Shown: piece by piece, positions 35,354-47,104 of the stretch
How positions within the stretch are numbered: position 1 is the stretch's first letter
How the letters are laid out: each line of letters opens with the position of its first letter
Assembly: GCA_030062745.1 (NCBI GenBank)
Contig: CP099839.1
Span: forward strand, 37,357,293 to 37,421,292
Direction of reading: 5' to 3'
Source: Capitulum mitella
Lineage: Eukaryota > Arthropoda > Thecostraca > Pollicipedomorpha > Pollicipedidae
DNA length: 64,000 nt
Notes under the pieces: model-generated
Databases searched by the model: none
What the model was told of the DNA's origin: nothing
The model's input: only the letters and a program-made list of their open reading frames with translations
Made by a program: the position numbers and the translations under genes

Positions 35354-38300
35354 TCAGACGGTCGGCTCGGGCGACACGCGCAGCTGCAGCGTCTCCGCGT
35401 GCCGGCGCACGGTGACCAGCAGCGGCGCCGAGCCGTCCAAGATCCGGTACACGTCCGAGGCGGCCCGGATCGGCTGCTCGTTGATGTGGGTGATGACGTC
35501 GCCCGGCCTGAGGCCGCACCTGGCGGAGCGGGCCGGGCGTCAGGCCTGCGGCCGCTGTCGCCGGCCATCGACCGGCCGGCGGCGCCGCGTCAGCAGTGGA
35601 CTGGAGCTCGGCCGACCGCACAGGCTGCCCGTCAGCACGGACAGCCTCACAGGCTCGGGAGAAACAGTGTGTTTTAGCCTTGGAATCCGAAATACGAAAC
35701 GGTTAGCGCAACCAAAATGGACTTTATGGTCGCAAAGCCAGCAAAAAAGGTTTCAAAGATTCCAAGGTTCACTGATATTAGGTCTCCCAAGTTGGGCATG
35801 ACTAACAGTTGCGTGGCGAGGCATTGTAAGACCCTCCCAAAGCCCATCCGCGAAATGGGAGAATGAGCGGCTGACGCCGCGTCCCCCATAGACCGCCGGT
35901 TGATCGTCCAGACGGCAACTCCCGAGACGGCGGCCGGCCAGAGAGAGACGGTCGGAGCCGAGCGTCGCCGCCTGCCGGGTACACCGACCCCGGCCATGCA
36001 CGGGACCGACTCACGCGTGCGCCGGCGAGCCGACCACCAGCTTCCAGACGAGCACGCCGTGCGTCACGTCCTGCGGGAAGTCCGGCTGGCGCAGCGTCAG
36101 CTCCTGGATGATGGCCGGCGTCAGCGTCAGCATGGTGATGCCCAGGTAGCGCCGGCCGGACGGCGACATTGGAGCACGCCGCTCTGTCGGTCACGGGCGG
36201 CTCGGTCAGGGGCGGGCCGGCGGCAGAAGCCGTCAGCACGTCACGGCTGACTGGCAGCTGCGCCCCTCTGTAGGCACTGTCTGCAGGTCACGGGCGGCCT
36301 GGTGGTACCCCTTCACAGGTGTCGTCAGCAGGTCTGGGACAAACTGGCGGGACCCAGCAACAGGTACCGTCAGCAGATCGGGGCGGGCCCGCGGGGCCCA
36401 TCAGCAGGCCAGGGGCGGGCCGGTGGGACCCGTCAGCATGTCTGAGGCGGGCTGGCCGCAAGTGGGCCTCTACAATAGGCGGCGTCAGCAGTCCGGCGAC
36501 ATCCCGAGCCTGCAGCGTCAGCTCCGCCGACGGCTCAGCTCCGCTGAAAAAAAAACACCACAGAAAAAACAGTCGACTTACCAAAGAATATCAAGATACA
36601 CTCCCGGAATTACTACCACGGCGCGATAACCATACCAGCGCGCTGAGGACACCAGGCGCACGTTCTGTGGAACGTGAAACCAACTCACTTGTCTTGCTTT
36701 CTGCTGCTTTTTCGAGGAACACCTTGCCGTAGTCGATCGGTATGGCGAACGAGATGCCGGCCGTGACCTTCATGGCGTTGATGCCGATCACCTCGCCGTC
36801 AAGATTTCACCAGCGGGCCGCCCGAGTTACCAAACTGGAAACGTGGCACAGGATACCTTCATCATCCGGTGCAGTGAAGCGCCAGGATCTCCGAACCGGG
36901 AACACGGCACACAACACCTCCATCACCCCTCTTCTTCGTACAGCCGGACTGTCACAGGCAACATGCCGACAAGGACGATATTGTGTGCAATCGTGGCAAC
37001 AATCACCAGAACGCGTCGTCACAGCCACTGCGAAAAACTATCTGCATACACACCTTACGTTCCGTATGTTATTAATCGAGCCAATGACCAACAATGACAT
37101 CAAACTACATCACGACACAAGTGAGAGGAAGGGAGCCACAACAGGCAATGACCGGCCTTAACAGAATAGCAAAACGCAAAAATTGCAACGCCTGGACGTC
37201 TGGTTCCCTACAGGAGCGGCCCCTTCGACAACAGCCGGCGAATAATCCCCATCAAATAACTGACCGTAATGGCGGCGTCCGTCTGGATATACTCCATATC
37301 TCGCCCATGCAAGCCCAACTCAGCTCCCTGGCGGCTGACTGTAGAAACGATGCCTGGAAAAACGAGCGCCTGATTAAAGAGGGCGTCCTAATCCAGCATA
37401 GCGCGGTGAGAAGCTCTTCTATGCTTGATATGCTGTACCGAAATCATGGCCAATGAACAAGGACATTTGAGGTTGGCCAAAATACCACAATACTCCAGCC
37501 GCGCCCACCACAAAAGCAAAACAATGAGTAAGTCCAGCTCGGCAAACAGGGCTGCCAGCCACGAAACAGGCAGAGCGTCGGGCCAGACTGACCTGACGTG
37601 ATTGTGTTTGAGAGTCCGAGCGGCGAGCCCATGGCCACCACCCACTCGCCGAGTCGGAGCTTGGCCGACACGCCTAGCTTCAGCGTCGGCAGGTTTCTCT
37701 GCAGAGACGGACGGTAAAGAGAACGACCGCCACGACGTACGGCGCAGCCATACCGATATCCAGCCAAGGAAACCTGAACAGCTTTGGAAACACGCTGTGT
37801 GCAAACGTCCACTTGTTCATTAATGGAGGGCACAGTTTTACGTCAAATTAACCACAGTTAACGGCAATTTTTCCGGATTACTGATGCTCGGTATTCACGC
37901 ACAGGTACTGCTCAGAACACGGCCCAAAAAACATGGAAATGCTCAGGGACGACGGGAAGGGAAGTCCGGCGCCAGCTGGCCGCAGAGACGGTGCACCGGT
38001 CAACGTGAGCCCGGCAGCGGGCAGCCACTTACGCAGGGTATCCGCACAGTGGCCAGGTCAGACTTTATGTCCACGGACTCGACCACTCCCTGGAACGTGC
38101 GGCCATCGTGGAGCCGAACCTGGCGGCCGGCCGGCACGGTCACACACCCGGCAAATCGCGCTGCCGACAGGACAAAGCCGCCGCTGGCCGCAAGGAGCAA
38201 CACACAATTTAAACAGGACGTTACATTACTGCCTGCATAACTATGCTTTTATCCTCTGGGGTGTATGTTCCTGAATACCAAAACGGAATGTGAAAGTACG

Positions 38301-39306
38301 AAGTCGCGAGCATCGGAAGTGGTACAATCTACATCAAATCAAGGAACTTCGGATACTTACAACAGAGAGGCATACCGCTCGGGAACCACAGCGGCCCACG
38401 ACGGCTCGGAACAATACGAACCTGCACCAGACTGTGCGGTGTGTTGACCACCACGTGCGCGTTGGTCAGAATCAGTCCGTCCGAGTCGACCAGGAAGCCA
38501 GAGCCGTTGGATGCCGTGGCCGGGCCGCCAAATATACCCGCTCTGTCAGCAGAACGTTACACGCCCGTGCCAGCGCACAAAACACCTCAACGGATCAGTA
38601 GAGAAGTTCGCAGGAGAACGTCAGGCTGAACCGTGTTCACAAACGTCTTAACTGCACTGATGAAGAGACTCACCGTAATTCGACATCGACTCCGTACCTC
38701 CAATAACCATCCACGATACACACGTCCCGCAAAGCTTGCCGTTTCTAGTTTTCGTTCATAGCTTCTGTTTTAGAAGAAATCCACTACGACTGAAGAATTC
38801 GCTCCAAAGTACGAAAAAGACAGCGCCAGATAAGTTTGGTAAGGTCTCACGGACCTGCGCATGTCCTTAATCTCGATGTAGACCAGCGCCGGCGCCGTCT
38901 TGTCCACCACATCGGCGATAAAGTTGTACTGCTGCCTCCTGGTCGGCGGGCCCTTTCCGATGCCGTCCTTGTCGCCGTCGGGCTCCTGCACTCTGGCTGC
39001 CCGGACGGCCGGCAGCAGGGCCGCCAGCGCCCGGGTGAGCGCGGCTGGCTCGGCGCCGGGCCGCTCCCTCCGCCGCGCCGCGTCCACCAGCAGCAGCGTC
39101 GTCAGGCCGCCGACGCCGAGCCAGAGCGGCCGCCAGTCGGGCCGGGCCGAGCCGCGGCCGGCGCCGTCCGACTCAGACCCCTGGCGGCCGGCCGTCAGAG
39201 GGCGAGCGTGCTGTCTGACGGCGGCTGCACTCCAGGCCGCGCAGCGCACTCCCGGCCACGGGGGCTGCCGCACCAGTCTGGCCAGCACGCCAGGGACGAC
39301 CGTCAT
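35354..39306 (-). CDS. HTRA2: Serine protease HTRA2/Omi, mitochondrial (frame broken in exon 6)
   Basis: Trypsin-fold ATP-independent protease of the mitochondrial intermembrane space, with roles in protein quality control and apoptosis. Eight minus-strand exons: 38855-39306, 38422-38542, 38033-38119, 37593-37698, 37265-37338, 36689-36834, 36015-36183 and 35354-35519. Phases are consistent, predicting about 439 residues against 458 in human. In order: Arg-rich targeting region, membrane segment [13 protein letters not shown] (about 70-85), QYNFIADVV entry to the protease, catalytic His180 (NAHVV), Asp212 (SDLA) and Ser284 (GNSGGP), then a PDZ domain ([15 protein letters not shown]). Exon 6 has one surplus base near 36805-36807 (GTGAAATCTTGAC where GTGAATCTTGAC is expected), which breaks the frame after GGPLV. 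With all splice sites conserved, a sequencing error or a recent lesion is likelier than an old pseudogene. No AVPS-type IAP-binding tetrapeptide is visible before QYNF. Confidence 0.93.
36184..36545 (-). repeat. Degenerate tandem repeat at the HTRA2 exon 7 acceptor
   Basis: About seven imperfect 30-50-bp units, recognisable on the plus strand by CGTCAGCA..TC..GG.CGGGCCGG.GGGACC. They lie in intron 6 directly upstream of the exon 7 acceptor. Parts resemble exon 7 itself: CGTCAGCATG, CCGGCGACAT and GCAGCGTCAGCTCC recur, and on the minus strand one unit reads AELTLQARD like the exonic ELTLRQPD. Probably derived by duplication of the exon 7 edge. Confidence 0.5.
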
Positions 39307-40084
39307 TTCTGGGCTGAAACCAGATACTCGGATAAGGAGTTTCCACTGCCGTGGAGTCCGTGAAAAGCGTGCCCTGACAAGTGACAAAATCCCTGTCAAA
39401 ACCCTTTGTTGAGGAAAAAGTTGTTCTTTTTGTGACAATGGGTACTGCTCTCCAAGTATATAGCATAGTTTATCCTGGTCTACCAACAGCAATCTATCTG
39501 TGAAATGAGAACAGCTCCACTGGGGGATTTACATGGACACTCAAACCTTCATTTCAGGTGCCCAATTTTCTCAGACATGATTTCAATATTCTGAAAAGTA
39601 TTGCCTACTTTTAAAAAGTAGGTTATCAAGCAAGAAGTACTTAGTCATTCCTGTCTTTCAGCAACATGATAGCCAATTCTTTAAGATATTAGTAATATGA
39701 TGCAAGTTCAGGATGCTGGTCAAATGCATGGCATCTGACAACTGAATCTGAATGAATGGCAGGAAGCCTTTGTACTTTCTTTGCTATCTCTACAATTAGA
39801 CTTGCTTTAACATGCTGGAATACACATTTTCACTTGTCTGATAAACACAGGGATCTTATTCAATCCAGTCCAAGTCCTCATCAATAATGCCCCACATGAA
39901 AGCATCACATTTTTGGCCTGTGGGTATTCATTAGGTAGTGTATCATCCCATAGCTTCTCCATACCATGTGCATTTAACATCTGCCTCAATGAAGCCAAAT
40001 GAGCACATGTTTAAACATACCCTTTAGCAGCACAGCACATATCCATGCAGCAGCACATACAAAGGTAGCATTTATGAATGGAAC

Positions 40085-40335
40085 TGTGATTGGTAGTTAA
40101 GCTGGGAGAGTGCTGGTCTTCCCTTCCTGGCAAAACAGATTCAAGTTGCTTTGGTGCTCAATGTTTGGCCTGCAGGTCAGCTGGCAGCAGGCCACCATAG
40201 GGTCAAACTGACTACCAAATGGTTGTATTGTACCTCCTGGTGGCATGTTAAACTTTCACCACAAAATTGGGCATTACCTAGCATTGCACAATCTGGTGTA
40301 GGGATCAAGAGTCTATGCAACAAGCTCTGCTTTGC
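40085..40335 (+). repeat. SINE-like interspersed repeat, copy 2
   Basis: Aligns with 30150-30420: GAGAGTGCTGGTCTTCCCTTC, CTGGCAAAACAGATTCAAGTTGC, GGCCTGCAGGTCAGCTGGCA and CATAGGGTCAAACTGACTACC. CG sites of the other copy appear here as TG or CA. Confidence 0.5.
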
Positions 40336-41590
40336 ATGGGTCTTGATCCCTAGCTCACCCCATGAAACTGCTCAGATCAAATTTGCAAAAAATAAACAAA
40401 GAAATAATACATATCCATATCTATACAAAATTGACAGGATTGTGTACCTATAAGCATAAATCAATTCATACAGAAATTCTCATTTACTTCTTCCTATGCT
40501 ACATAAACAAGTGGGATTCAACAGAATTAGAGCACTGTTCTACCTGTAAAGAAACTGGGTAGTTCATTACTGTTTTGAGCCAAGGCCAATGAAACTAACC
40601 ATAAGATTATCATTCTGTCAGCAGTATGTCTGTGGACAAAATTCACTTTCTGTCACAAAATGATATATTTATCCATAACTTGATGTAAAATGCATGTATG
40701 AAAGTTCATTGTAACTTTCACATTGCAATAATGGTGAACAACAGATCACAGGCTACAACCACCATTTCAAAATCTCTGCTTTGTGGCAATGCACATGAAA
40801 AACGACCTCAATCCATTGTGCCCCCAATGGGAAAATGTGCTTGTAACCTAACATGCATATACCACTGCAAAGCAGCATTTGGATGAACTGATTTAGAAAA
40901 AGATGGTGTGGACTGAAAGGTTGATTCGTTGAGCAGCTCCCAGCGAAAAAAAACGCACACAAAGGCACCTCACAACAACCTTATTATGATAGAAGACTTT
41001 TTAACATGTTTGCTTGCGATCAAAAGGCCATTCCTAAACGATCTGGCACCCCACATCCAATATATATGTCGCCAGTGTTTTAAACCTTTGTGGGTTAAAC
41101 CTGAGGGATAAACGCAAGAACAAAACGTTGGAAATGTGCGAAAACATGAGCCCAAAATGTCACTTCTGCGCCATAATCGATTTAAGTCACACAGTGTCAA
41201 ACTGCCGCTGGGTTCAATTGAAGGTCAGTGGCATATTGCTTAAAAAATTGGAAAGGTCATTGGCATCCTTGATAAAATTTCTATTCCTAAAAAGCAGATG
41301 GTTTGACTAAGAGGGCAGTGGTACCAAAGAACAACATTGCATCACATTGTTACATCAAATGCATTTCACTTCCAAGCAACAGTTGACAGGACGTATGTTA
41401 TAGTGCGCAGGAAAGACATTCATGGTGTATTATTTAACGCGGTGGACAACTGAGCCGGACATTACTAGTGAGCAGTAACATTTAAGTTCCTAAGGTGAAA
41501 CACAAGTGAACGATCAGTCTCTTTTCCCCGTTTCGAAAGCTAAAAATCTGGGACTGGGCTTTGATCGCCGTCTCCACTGGGACTCCCTCA

Positions 41591-41869
41591 CAGGTTTGGA
41601 AATTTATTTTTTTGTTGTTGGTGTCAGAGTATAATGTTTTGTTTTGGAGTACAAAATTTTGCAAAGAGATGCTGTTCAAGTTTGCATTTTTGCTATTATG
41701 GCATCATAGCTGCGTCTTAATGAATGGAGACCGGGTTATTTGCTCACAGAGTTAGAAATTTGTCAACACAGTCATAATGCAGCTTTTGACTTTGGGAGCG
41801 TGAAATGTTTTTAGTGGCATAGACTTTTCATTACTCTTCAGCACCAGAAAACAACACTTTCCAACCCTG
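41591..41869. mobile_element. hAT-like MITE, diverged copy
   Basis: Starts CAGGTTTGGAAATTT, ends TTTCCAACCCTG and shares internal words with the 304-bp copy in RPL23 (GGAGTACAAAATTTTGCAAAG, AATGAATGGAGAC, CAGAGTTAGAAATTTGTCA). No 8-bp duplication survives, so it is older or one end is not exact. Confidence 0.6.
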
Positions 41870-43920
41870 GTTATAACCCATCTCTGGGTATTGCTGTGTT
41901 GCTTACCTAGTGGATATTGTAGGGTCTGACCAGCACAAGGCCAATAAAATATGAAGCTGCATTTATAAAGCAAGCTGTGGCATATTGTTACAGCAGCCAC
42001 ATGAAATGTGCTCATTTTCATTAAAAAAAATATCACATCACTTCTGGCAGTGTCTGTGACATTTATCACTTTGTCCCTAGTCAGTGTGTGTCTTTGCAAC
42101 TGAAAACAGTTGCAGTGACTAGCATCTGTGCCCGCTGATTCTCATAATTAGCAAAGCGTTTCCAGATAAAGCAATTCCTGGTGCATTGTTGGAAACCTGT
42201 TTTTTCTTCCTGGCATTGCAATACAAAGTCTCTCTTGGGGTATTAAGTATCATGCATTTATGTTGGAAACATGGGCCAACCAGGTGCTCTGCAAGTGTAT
42301 GTGACCAGCAAGGGTGGATCCAGCAGCTCCATTGGGGGGCGGGGCAAACCAGTTTCCTGGGTCTCCATGGTAGGTCACTGTAGTCGTTGACGGGGAAGGT
42401 GGCTGGCCATGGGTTTGGAGTGTACTTAAGCGGCTGAATGTGGATGGTAAACCATTAACCAGGGAGGGGGGCACTGGGCAACTTCAGACTGTGGTTGAGT
42501 AGGAATACCAATTTCTTTGGGGGTCAAATGACCACTTTGGAGTACAAAATTTTTCTTGCAGTATAAGTTTTTTGGTGCTCCTTGACACCAGAAAATGACA
42601 GTTTTTCCAACACTGCTCCATTGTAATGTCCACTACTTGGCACTGTTTCATAACTCCAAGTGACCTATCACATCAAAGGAGTTACCTGCCACTGTCCTGT
42701 CCGTTATCTCCTCCCACTGATGCAGTCAAAGGGGGCCCGGGGTCCTGGGCCCATGTAGGCCTGCATTTTTGTGAAAACCATTACATATTGTCTTTTTAGC
42801 GGTGGTTTTCATATGACTTCGGGTCACATTGAGCTCCGGGCCTTCCCTTGAGAAAACCCTGGCTGCACCCCTGTCTCCTCTGTTCCAATCAGTGCTCTAG
42901 TTCTCTTGCATATCCAATATTATATCTTGGTATATGTCAGTGGTACTCAGTAAAATCTATCTTGCATCCAGAGAATCATTACCTTTGCAGCAAGAGTTGT
43001 TTTTGGCCAAAGGAAATTTGATCATGTAGCACATCTGCAACAGAGACTGGATTGGCTCAGCATGCAGAAACTGGTTCATACTGGAGCATTGTGGGCACAC
43101 CAGGCAGAATGGCAATCTGTACATACCAAGATTTGGCACAGAGATGGGTCAGAGACATTTTTTCAGCCATGTGGGATGGCAGCCTCATCTTGTGCACTTT
43201 TTTAAGTTGTTCAGGTGACAGTGATTGCATACATTGCATGGTTGACAGAGATTGCATGTGTTAATGACCACGGACCCCATGCTTTTATTACTTTTGACAA
43301 GAGGTTGTAATAGCCACAAGCCTATTGCAGATTGCTTCAAAATATGTCTGAAGTCTAAAGTCTGAATACCACACATGAGGTTCATGGTGCATTGTCATGC
43401 ATCCTAATCCAACAGAATGAAAAAAACAAGTACATTGCTTTGTCATCATTTGTAGCAATCTATCTCAAAACCAGTCAATCATTGTCAATTGTGGTCATTG
43501 GAGGTCAGGTCATTTTGGCATTTCTTATGCTGATTTTGCACAATACTGGATAATTGCCAGTAGGATTTTTTGGGTTTTGTAGTGATAGAAATATATTTCC
43601 AAGTTGTCCTGGGCACTGAAAATCATATACAAGATAAAAGGCATGTGGTTTTCTGACAACTACCACTGTTAATGGAGTTGATGAAACCCAATCCCAGGGG
43701 TGTTGCAACTCCCTCACAGTCCGGAGAGACGATGGGGCAAAGGGGCGTTTTGTGCCATTTATTTCCAGTCATTATTCATATGGTTTGTGTTACATTTCAT
43801 GAAAGTTGGGGAAAGGCAGCTGCCTTCCACTTTTTCCACTGGGAAAAAGTGGGAGGCAATAAGACAATAATAAGACAATAATATGTATATTGATATATAA
43901 GACAATATATTGACATATAA

Positions 43921-43955
43921 GACAATAATATGTACTTGAGGTACATATTATTGTC
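43921..43955. repeat. Perfect 15-bp hairpin
   Basis: GACAATAATATGTAC, a 5-base loop TTGAG, then its exact reverse complement. It lies in a short AT-rich tract of repeated AAGACAATA words. Function unknown. Confidence 0.8.
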
Positions 43956-44069
43956 TGTGTCTGAGATTTTGGCACAGCTCTTCTGGATCAGGTATGAGCT
44001 GGACAAAGTTCTGATGAGGCTGCAGAGTGCAGAGTTGCATTTCTGGTTCCAAGGGGATTTTGTGTCTGG

Positions 44070-44464
44070 CAGGGTTGGAAATTTGGTTTTGTTCTTGGTG
44101 CCAGAATGCAGTTTTTGCTCTAAAGTACAGAATTTTGGCAGAACAGAACAGTTATACTGGCTTAAGTTGGCCTTCTTGGTATAAGTTATATTCTTGTATA
44201 AGTTAAATTCTTGGTATAAGTTGGTATAAGTTAGTTACGACATTGTACTGACTTCTTACTGAATGGAAATTGCTTGCAGAGTTAGGAATTTTCACCATGG
44301 TTATAATGTAGCTTTGTGATGGAGGCACAAGACCAAACTTCTGGAGCATTAAATGCATATATGTTTGGAACACATATTTGGAATATATGGAACATATGGA
44401 GCACACATATGTAGCACTGGTGTTCTTAAGTACCAGAAAACAATGCCTTTTCCAGCCTTGATAT
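44070..44464. mobile_element. hAT-like MITE, diverged copy with internal expansions
   Basis: Begins CAGGGTTGGAAATTTGG and ends TTTTCCAGCCTTG. Core words match the RPL23 copy (GCAGAGTTAG.AATTT, GTGATGGAGGCACA). It is longer because of a GGTATAAGTT-type repeat (about 44175-44230) and a CATATGGAACA-type repeat (about 44350-44410). No target duplication is preserved. Confidence 0.55.
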
Positions 44465-44483
44465 TGGATATTCCAGAAGCCCC

Positions 44484-44663
44484 TGAACTCTGGATCTGTA
44501 AATCTGGATCTGTAAATCTGACAATGAACAACACCTTTGAACTCTGGATTTGTAAATGTGGATCTGTAAGTCTGACCATGAACAACACCTTTGAACTCTG
44601 GATCTGTAAATCTGGATCCATAAATCCGACAATGAACAACACATCTGAACTCTGGATCTGTAA
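44484..44663. repeat. 54-bp minisatellite, about 3.3 copies
   Basis: Unit contains GAACTCTGGATCTGTAAATC followed by TGACAATGAACAACACC. The unit length is a multiple of three, so both strands stay open (an 18-residue repeat), which is not evidence of coding. Confidence 0.85.
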
Positions 44664-44749
44664 ATCTGTTGGGTGCTTGACAGTGTGGGTGCCTGAGCCA
44701 CACTGTCATGATCATGGTCTGCATGCCCCTCCTCCATAGCTGACATCAC

Positions 44750-45575
44750 TTCACTCTATAGGGGCAGAATGAGCAGGCAGCCTGTTCAGGCAGTCCATGT
44801 GCACCAACCATTCCCATCTTTCAAAATCAGATGAGATGCTTGCACTCCTGGTTTTAACAATATGAAAAGGGCTGGTGAAAAAGAGATCCAGTCCACCATG
44901 CTCTTCCTTGTGATGTGATATGTGATGATGTGATCTCCCAGATGTAACCATAGCACATCCTTCTGGTGCTACTCTGCCCTGGTCTTGCCATCCCATGTAC
45001 TGGGGCCAAGCTGCTGGATCATTCCCCCCCCCACTTTCCAAGAACTTTGTTACTGAGCATGGTGGATCTCTGTGTGGTCTTCTGGGCTGATGTATGCTCA
45101 TGTATCTCTCACAGAGATGCCCTCAGCAAAGTCATTCCATACATCATATAAAGTCATCCAAGTCAAGGAACTTGGATGGCATTAAACACAAAGCTGTCTT
45201 CTTTAACAATTTTGGCCACTCATTGGTCTTTATTATAATTGCAGCCAGAAAGCAGTGGAGCAGTTGGTTTGCTGATTTGATACAGCCTTCTTCCAGCTCG
45301 TTGCCTTTAAGGTGGTATGGCCTCAATGGACATTGCCCAATACTGAGCAAAAATGCGTTGCTACATCTATCCATATTCTTCACTGGAAATTGGACTGGAT
45401 TGGAATTAAGGGCCTCTTGTGCTCCATGCCTGTACACCAGGAGCATAGCCAAGGATGGGGGGACAAGGAGTCCATGCTTCCCTGCGGTGGGGATTGTCAT
45501 GTTTCTGTATGCAGCAGTAGTGAAAATAAGTAGAAATTTTCTCAAAAATAAAGTGACCAGAATCTGAAACATTTT
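44750..45575 (-). mobile_element. Ty3/gypsy-like retroelement fossil (integrase part)
   Basis: The minus strand carries wording typical of a Ty3/gypsy-type integrase: a catalytic-core end at about 45500-45150 and a C-terminal region at about 45000-44760. It is an old, many-times broken fragment in CpG-depleted DNA. No terminal repeats were identified. The neighbouring fossil at 45940-46920 lies in the same orientation and in the order expected upstream of it, so the two could be parts of one element. Confidence 0.5.
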
Positions 45576-45939
45576 CAGTTTTGAGAGGAGTTAGACTCGT
45601 TCTGGTCCCTCCCTGGCGTAATCCTTGCTATGCGCAAACCGCCCAAAAACGACTGCAGGAAGGTGTTTTTCGTCTCATCTTTCATACATATGAATTGGGC
45701 AAACCAAGCGAACATGTCAAAGCCACATAGAAATGTCAGTAACCATCGTCGCCCCCGTCATTGGGTCATCATTCATCGTCATAGCCCTGCGAGGTGCCAG
45801 CTCTCCAGGTCGGACAGATGTAATTGAACACATGACTGATACGAACATCTGTTGGCACTGCATACCGAGCACTCCTCTGAAACCGACTTCATAACTGGTT
45901 AGAGACCGACCCAAAAGAGCTCCTCCTTGACAGCCCACA

Positions 45940-46920
45940 GCGTTTTGTTAAGGCTGAGGTGACTCCGTGCTTGATGTCTGTGGCTTCCCGATGCGGTTGG
46001 CAGGAAAACGACCCGTGTGTCCTTCAACAGCACTCTCCTGCACTGGCATGCCACAGTAGTGGCGGAAGCGCCCTCTGTCAATGTGACCGGTATCATCCGG
46101 CTGGGAGGCGGCCAGGGTCGTCACGGCATACTTCATTTGTGTCTGATGTATCCTCTCGAGCATATTCATAGCACTGAGGAGCATTTTGTACACGCGACGC
46201 TCGAAGTACTCTCCTTCGTCGTTACAGAATTTTGCACTGCTTGGCGGATGGCGCTGCCACGTTTTCATCCCCGTTTTGGTGCCTGATCTCGTAATTCAAT
46301 GTGTAGCTCCATCAACCATCTGACGAACATGTGACGAGGATCTCGCTGCTTCCTCAGCGACGCTAACGGGCTGTGGTCGGTGAGGAGGAGGATCACGTGA
46401 TAGACGGCCTGCAGTTACGCCTTCCACGTCCTCACGGCTGCGAGAGGCATCCAGCACTCGAGTTCGCATGCCGAGTAGTTGCGTCGGGCGGTAGTCAGTC
46501 CTTACGAGAAGAAGACCGGCGGTTTCCTGCTGCCGTCCTCAGTCTCTTGTATCAGGATACTGTCGACACCTACTTCACTAACATCAGCCTTCACATAGGA
46601 GGGCTTGTCCCACCGAGGATAAGCCAGCGGGGCTGTGTCAGTGAAGGCTTCCCTAAATACTTCGAGCTTTCCTCACAGTCACAGTACCATTGCCATCCAT
46701 TGGCATGAGAAGTCAGCCCGAAGAAGATACGTCATCTTCGCTATGCCTGAGACAAAATATCTGTACAGATTCACCGGAGTTGGGAATGTCTGGAACCCTT
46801 TCTTCGACCCAAGCCATGGATGCTCACATGGCATTCTAGCAGTCTTTATCATACTCCGCTTACCTCATCCCCGACGAACTCACCTTCGTAGTACCCAAAC
46901 CGCCACTAAGCGCAGTTGCA
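45940..46920 (-). mobile_element. Ty3/gypsy-like retroelement fossil (RT/RNase H part)
   Basis: On the minus strand, about 46900-46300 resembles the end of a Ty3/gypsy reverse transcriptase and its RNase H (SRKPPVFFS-like and LLTDHSPLASLRKQ-like words, then YEIRHQNGDENVA). About 46230-45950 follows in the position of the zinc-binding start of integrase. Many breaks; clearly a fossil. Unlike the fragment to its left it is not CpG-depleted. Confidence 0.55.
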
Positions 46921-47104
46921 TGTTGGCATCACGTTACATCTACCAAAGTCCTCAGACACCAGAAGTGTTCATGGATGTTTATGTGCACATATGCGCAGTC
47001 TCTGTACACTTCAGTTTGCGTAAGATTCTTGAGGACCTCATGGATGACACGCTGATGCGTGCCATAAATGTAACGTGGTCGGGAAATGAATTTTTACATC
47101 TTTA

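Larger units (their letters stand above)
39481..45585. other. CpG-depleted block between HTRA2 and RTCA
   Basis: I count a single CG in 39481-40920 (1,440 bp), and most lines from 41,880 to 45,585 have none. CG reappears at about 40,925-41,600 and abruptly after 45,590. The block begins just upstream of HTRA2. No host exon was recognised inside. It contains a SINE-like repeat, two to three MITE copies, minisatellites and Ty3/gypsy-like remains. It is either a methylated repeat block or the body of an unrecognised gene. Confidence 0.7.

Noticed and set aside
38821-38855. Alternative HTRA2 exon 1 donor GTGAGA four bases downstream
   Set aside because: It has a better consensus, but it would throw exon 2 out of frame. 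The GTCCGT donor keeps the reading KDMRRAGIFGG...NGSGF.
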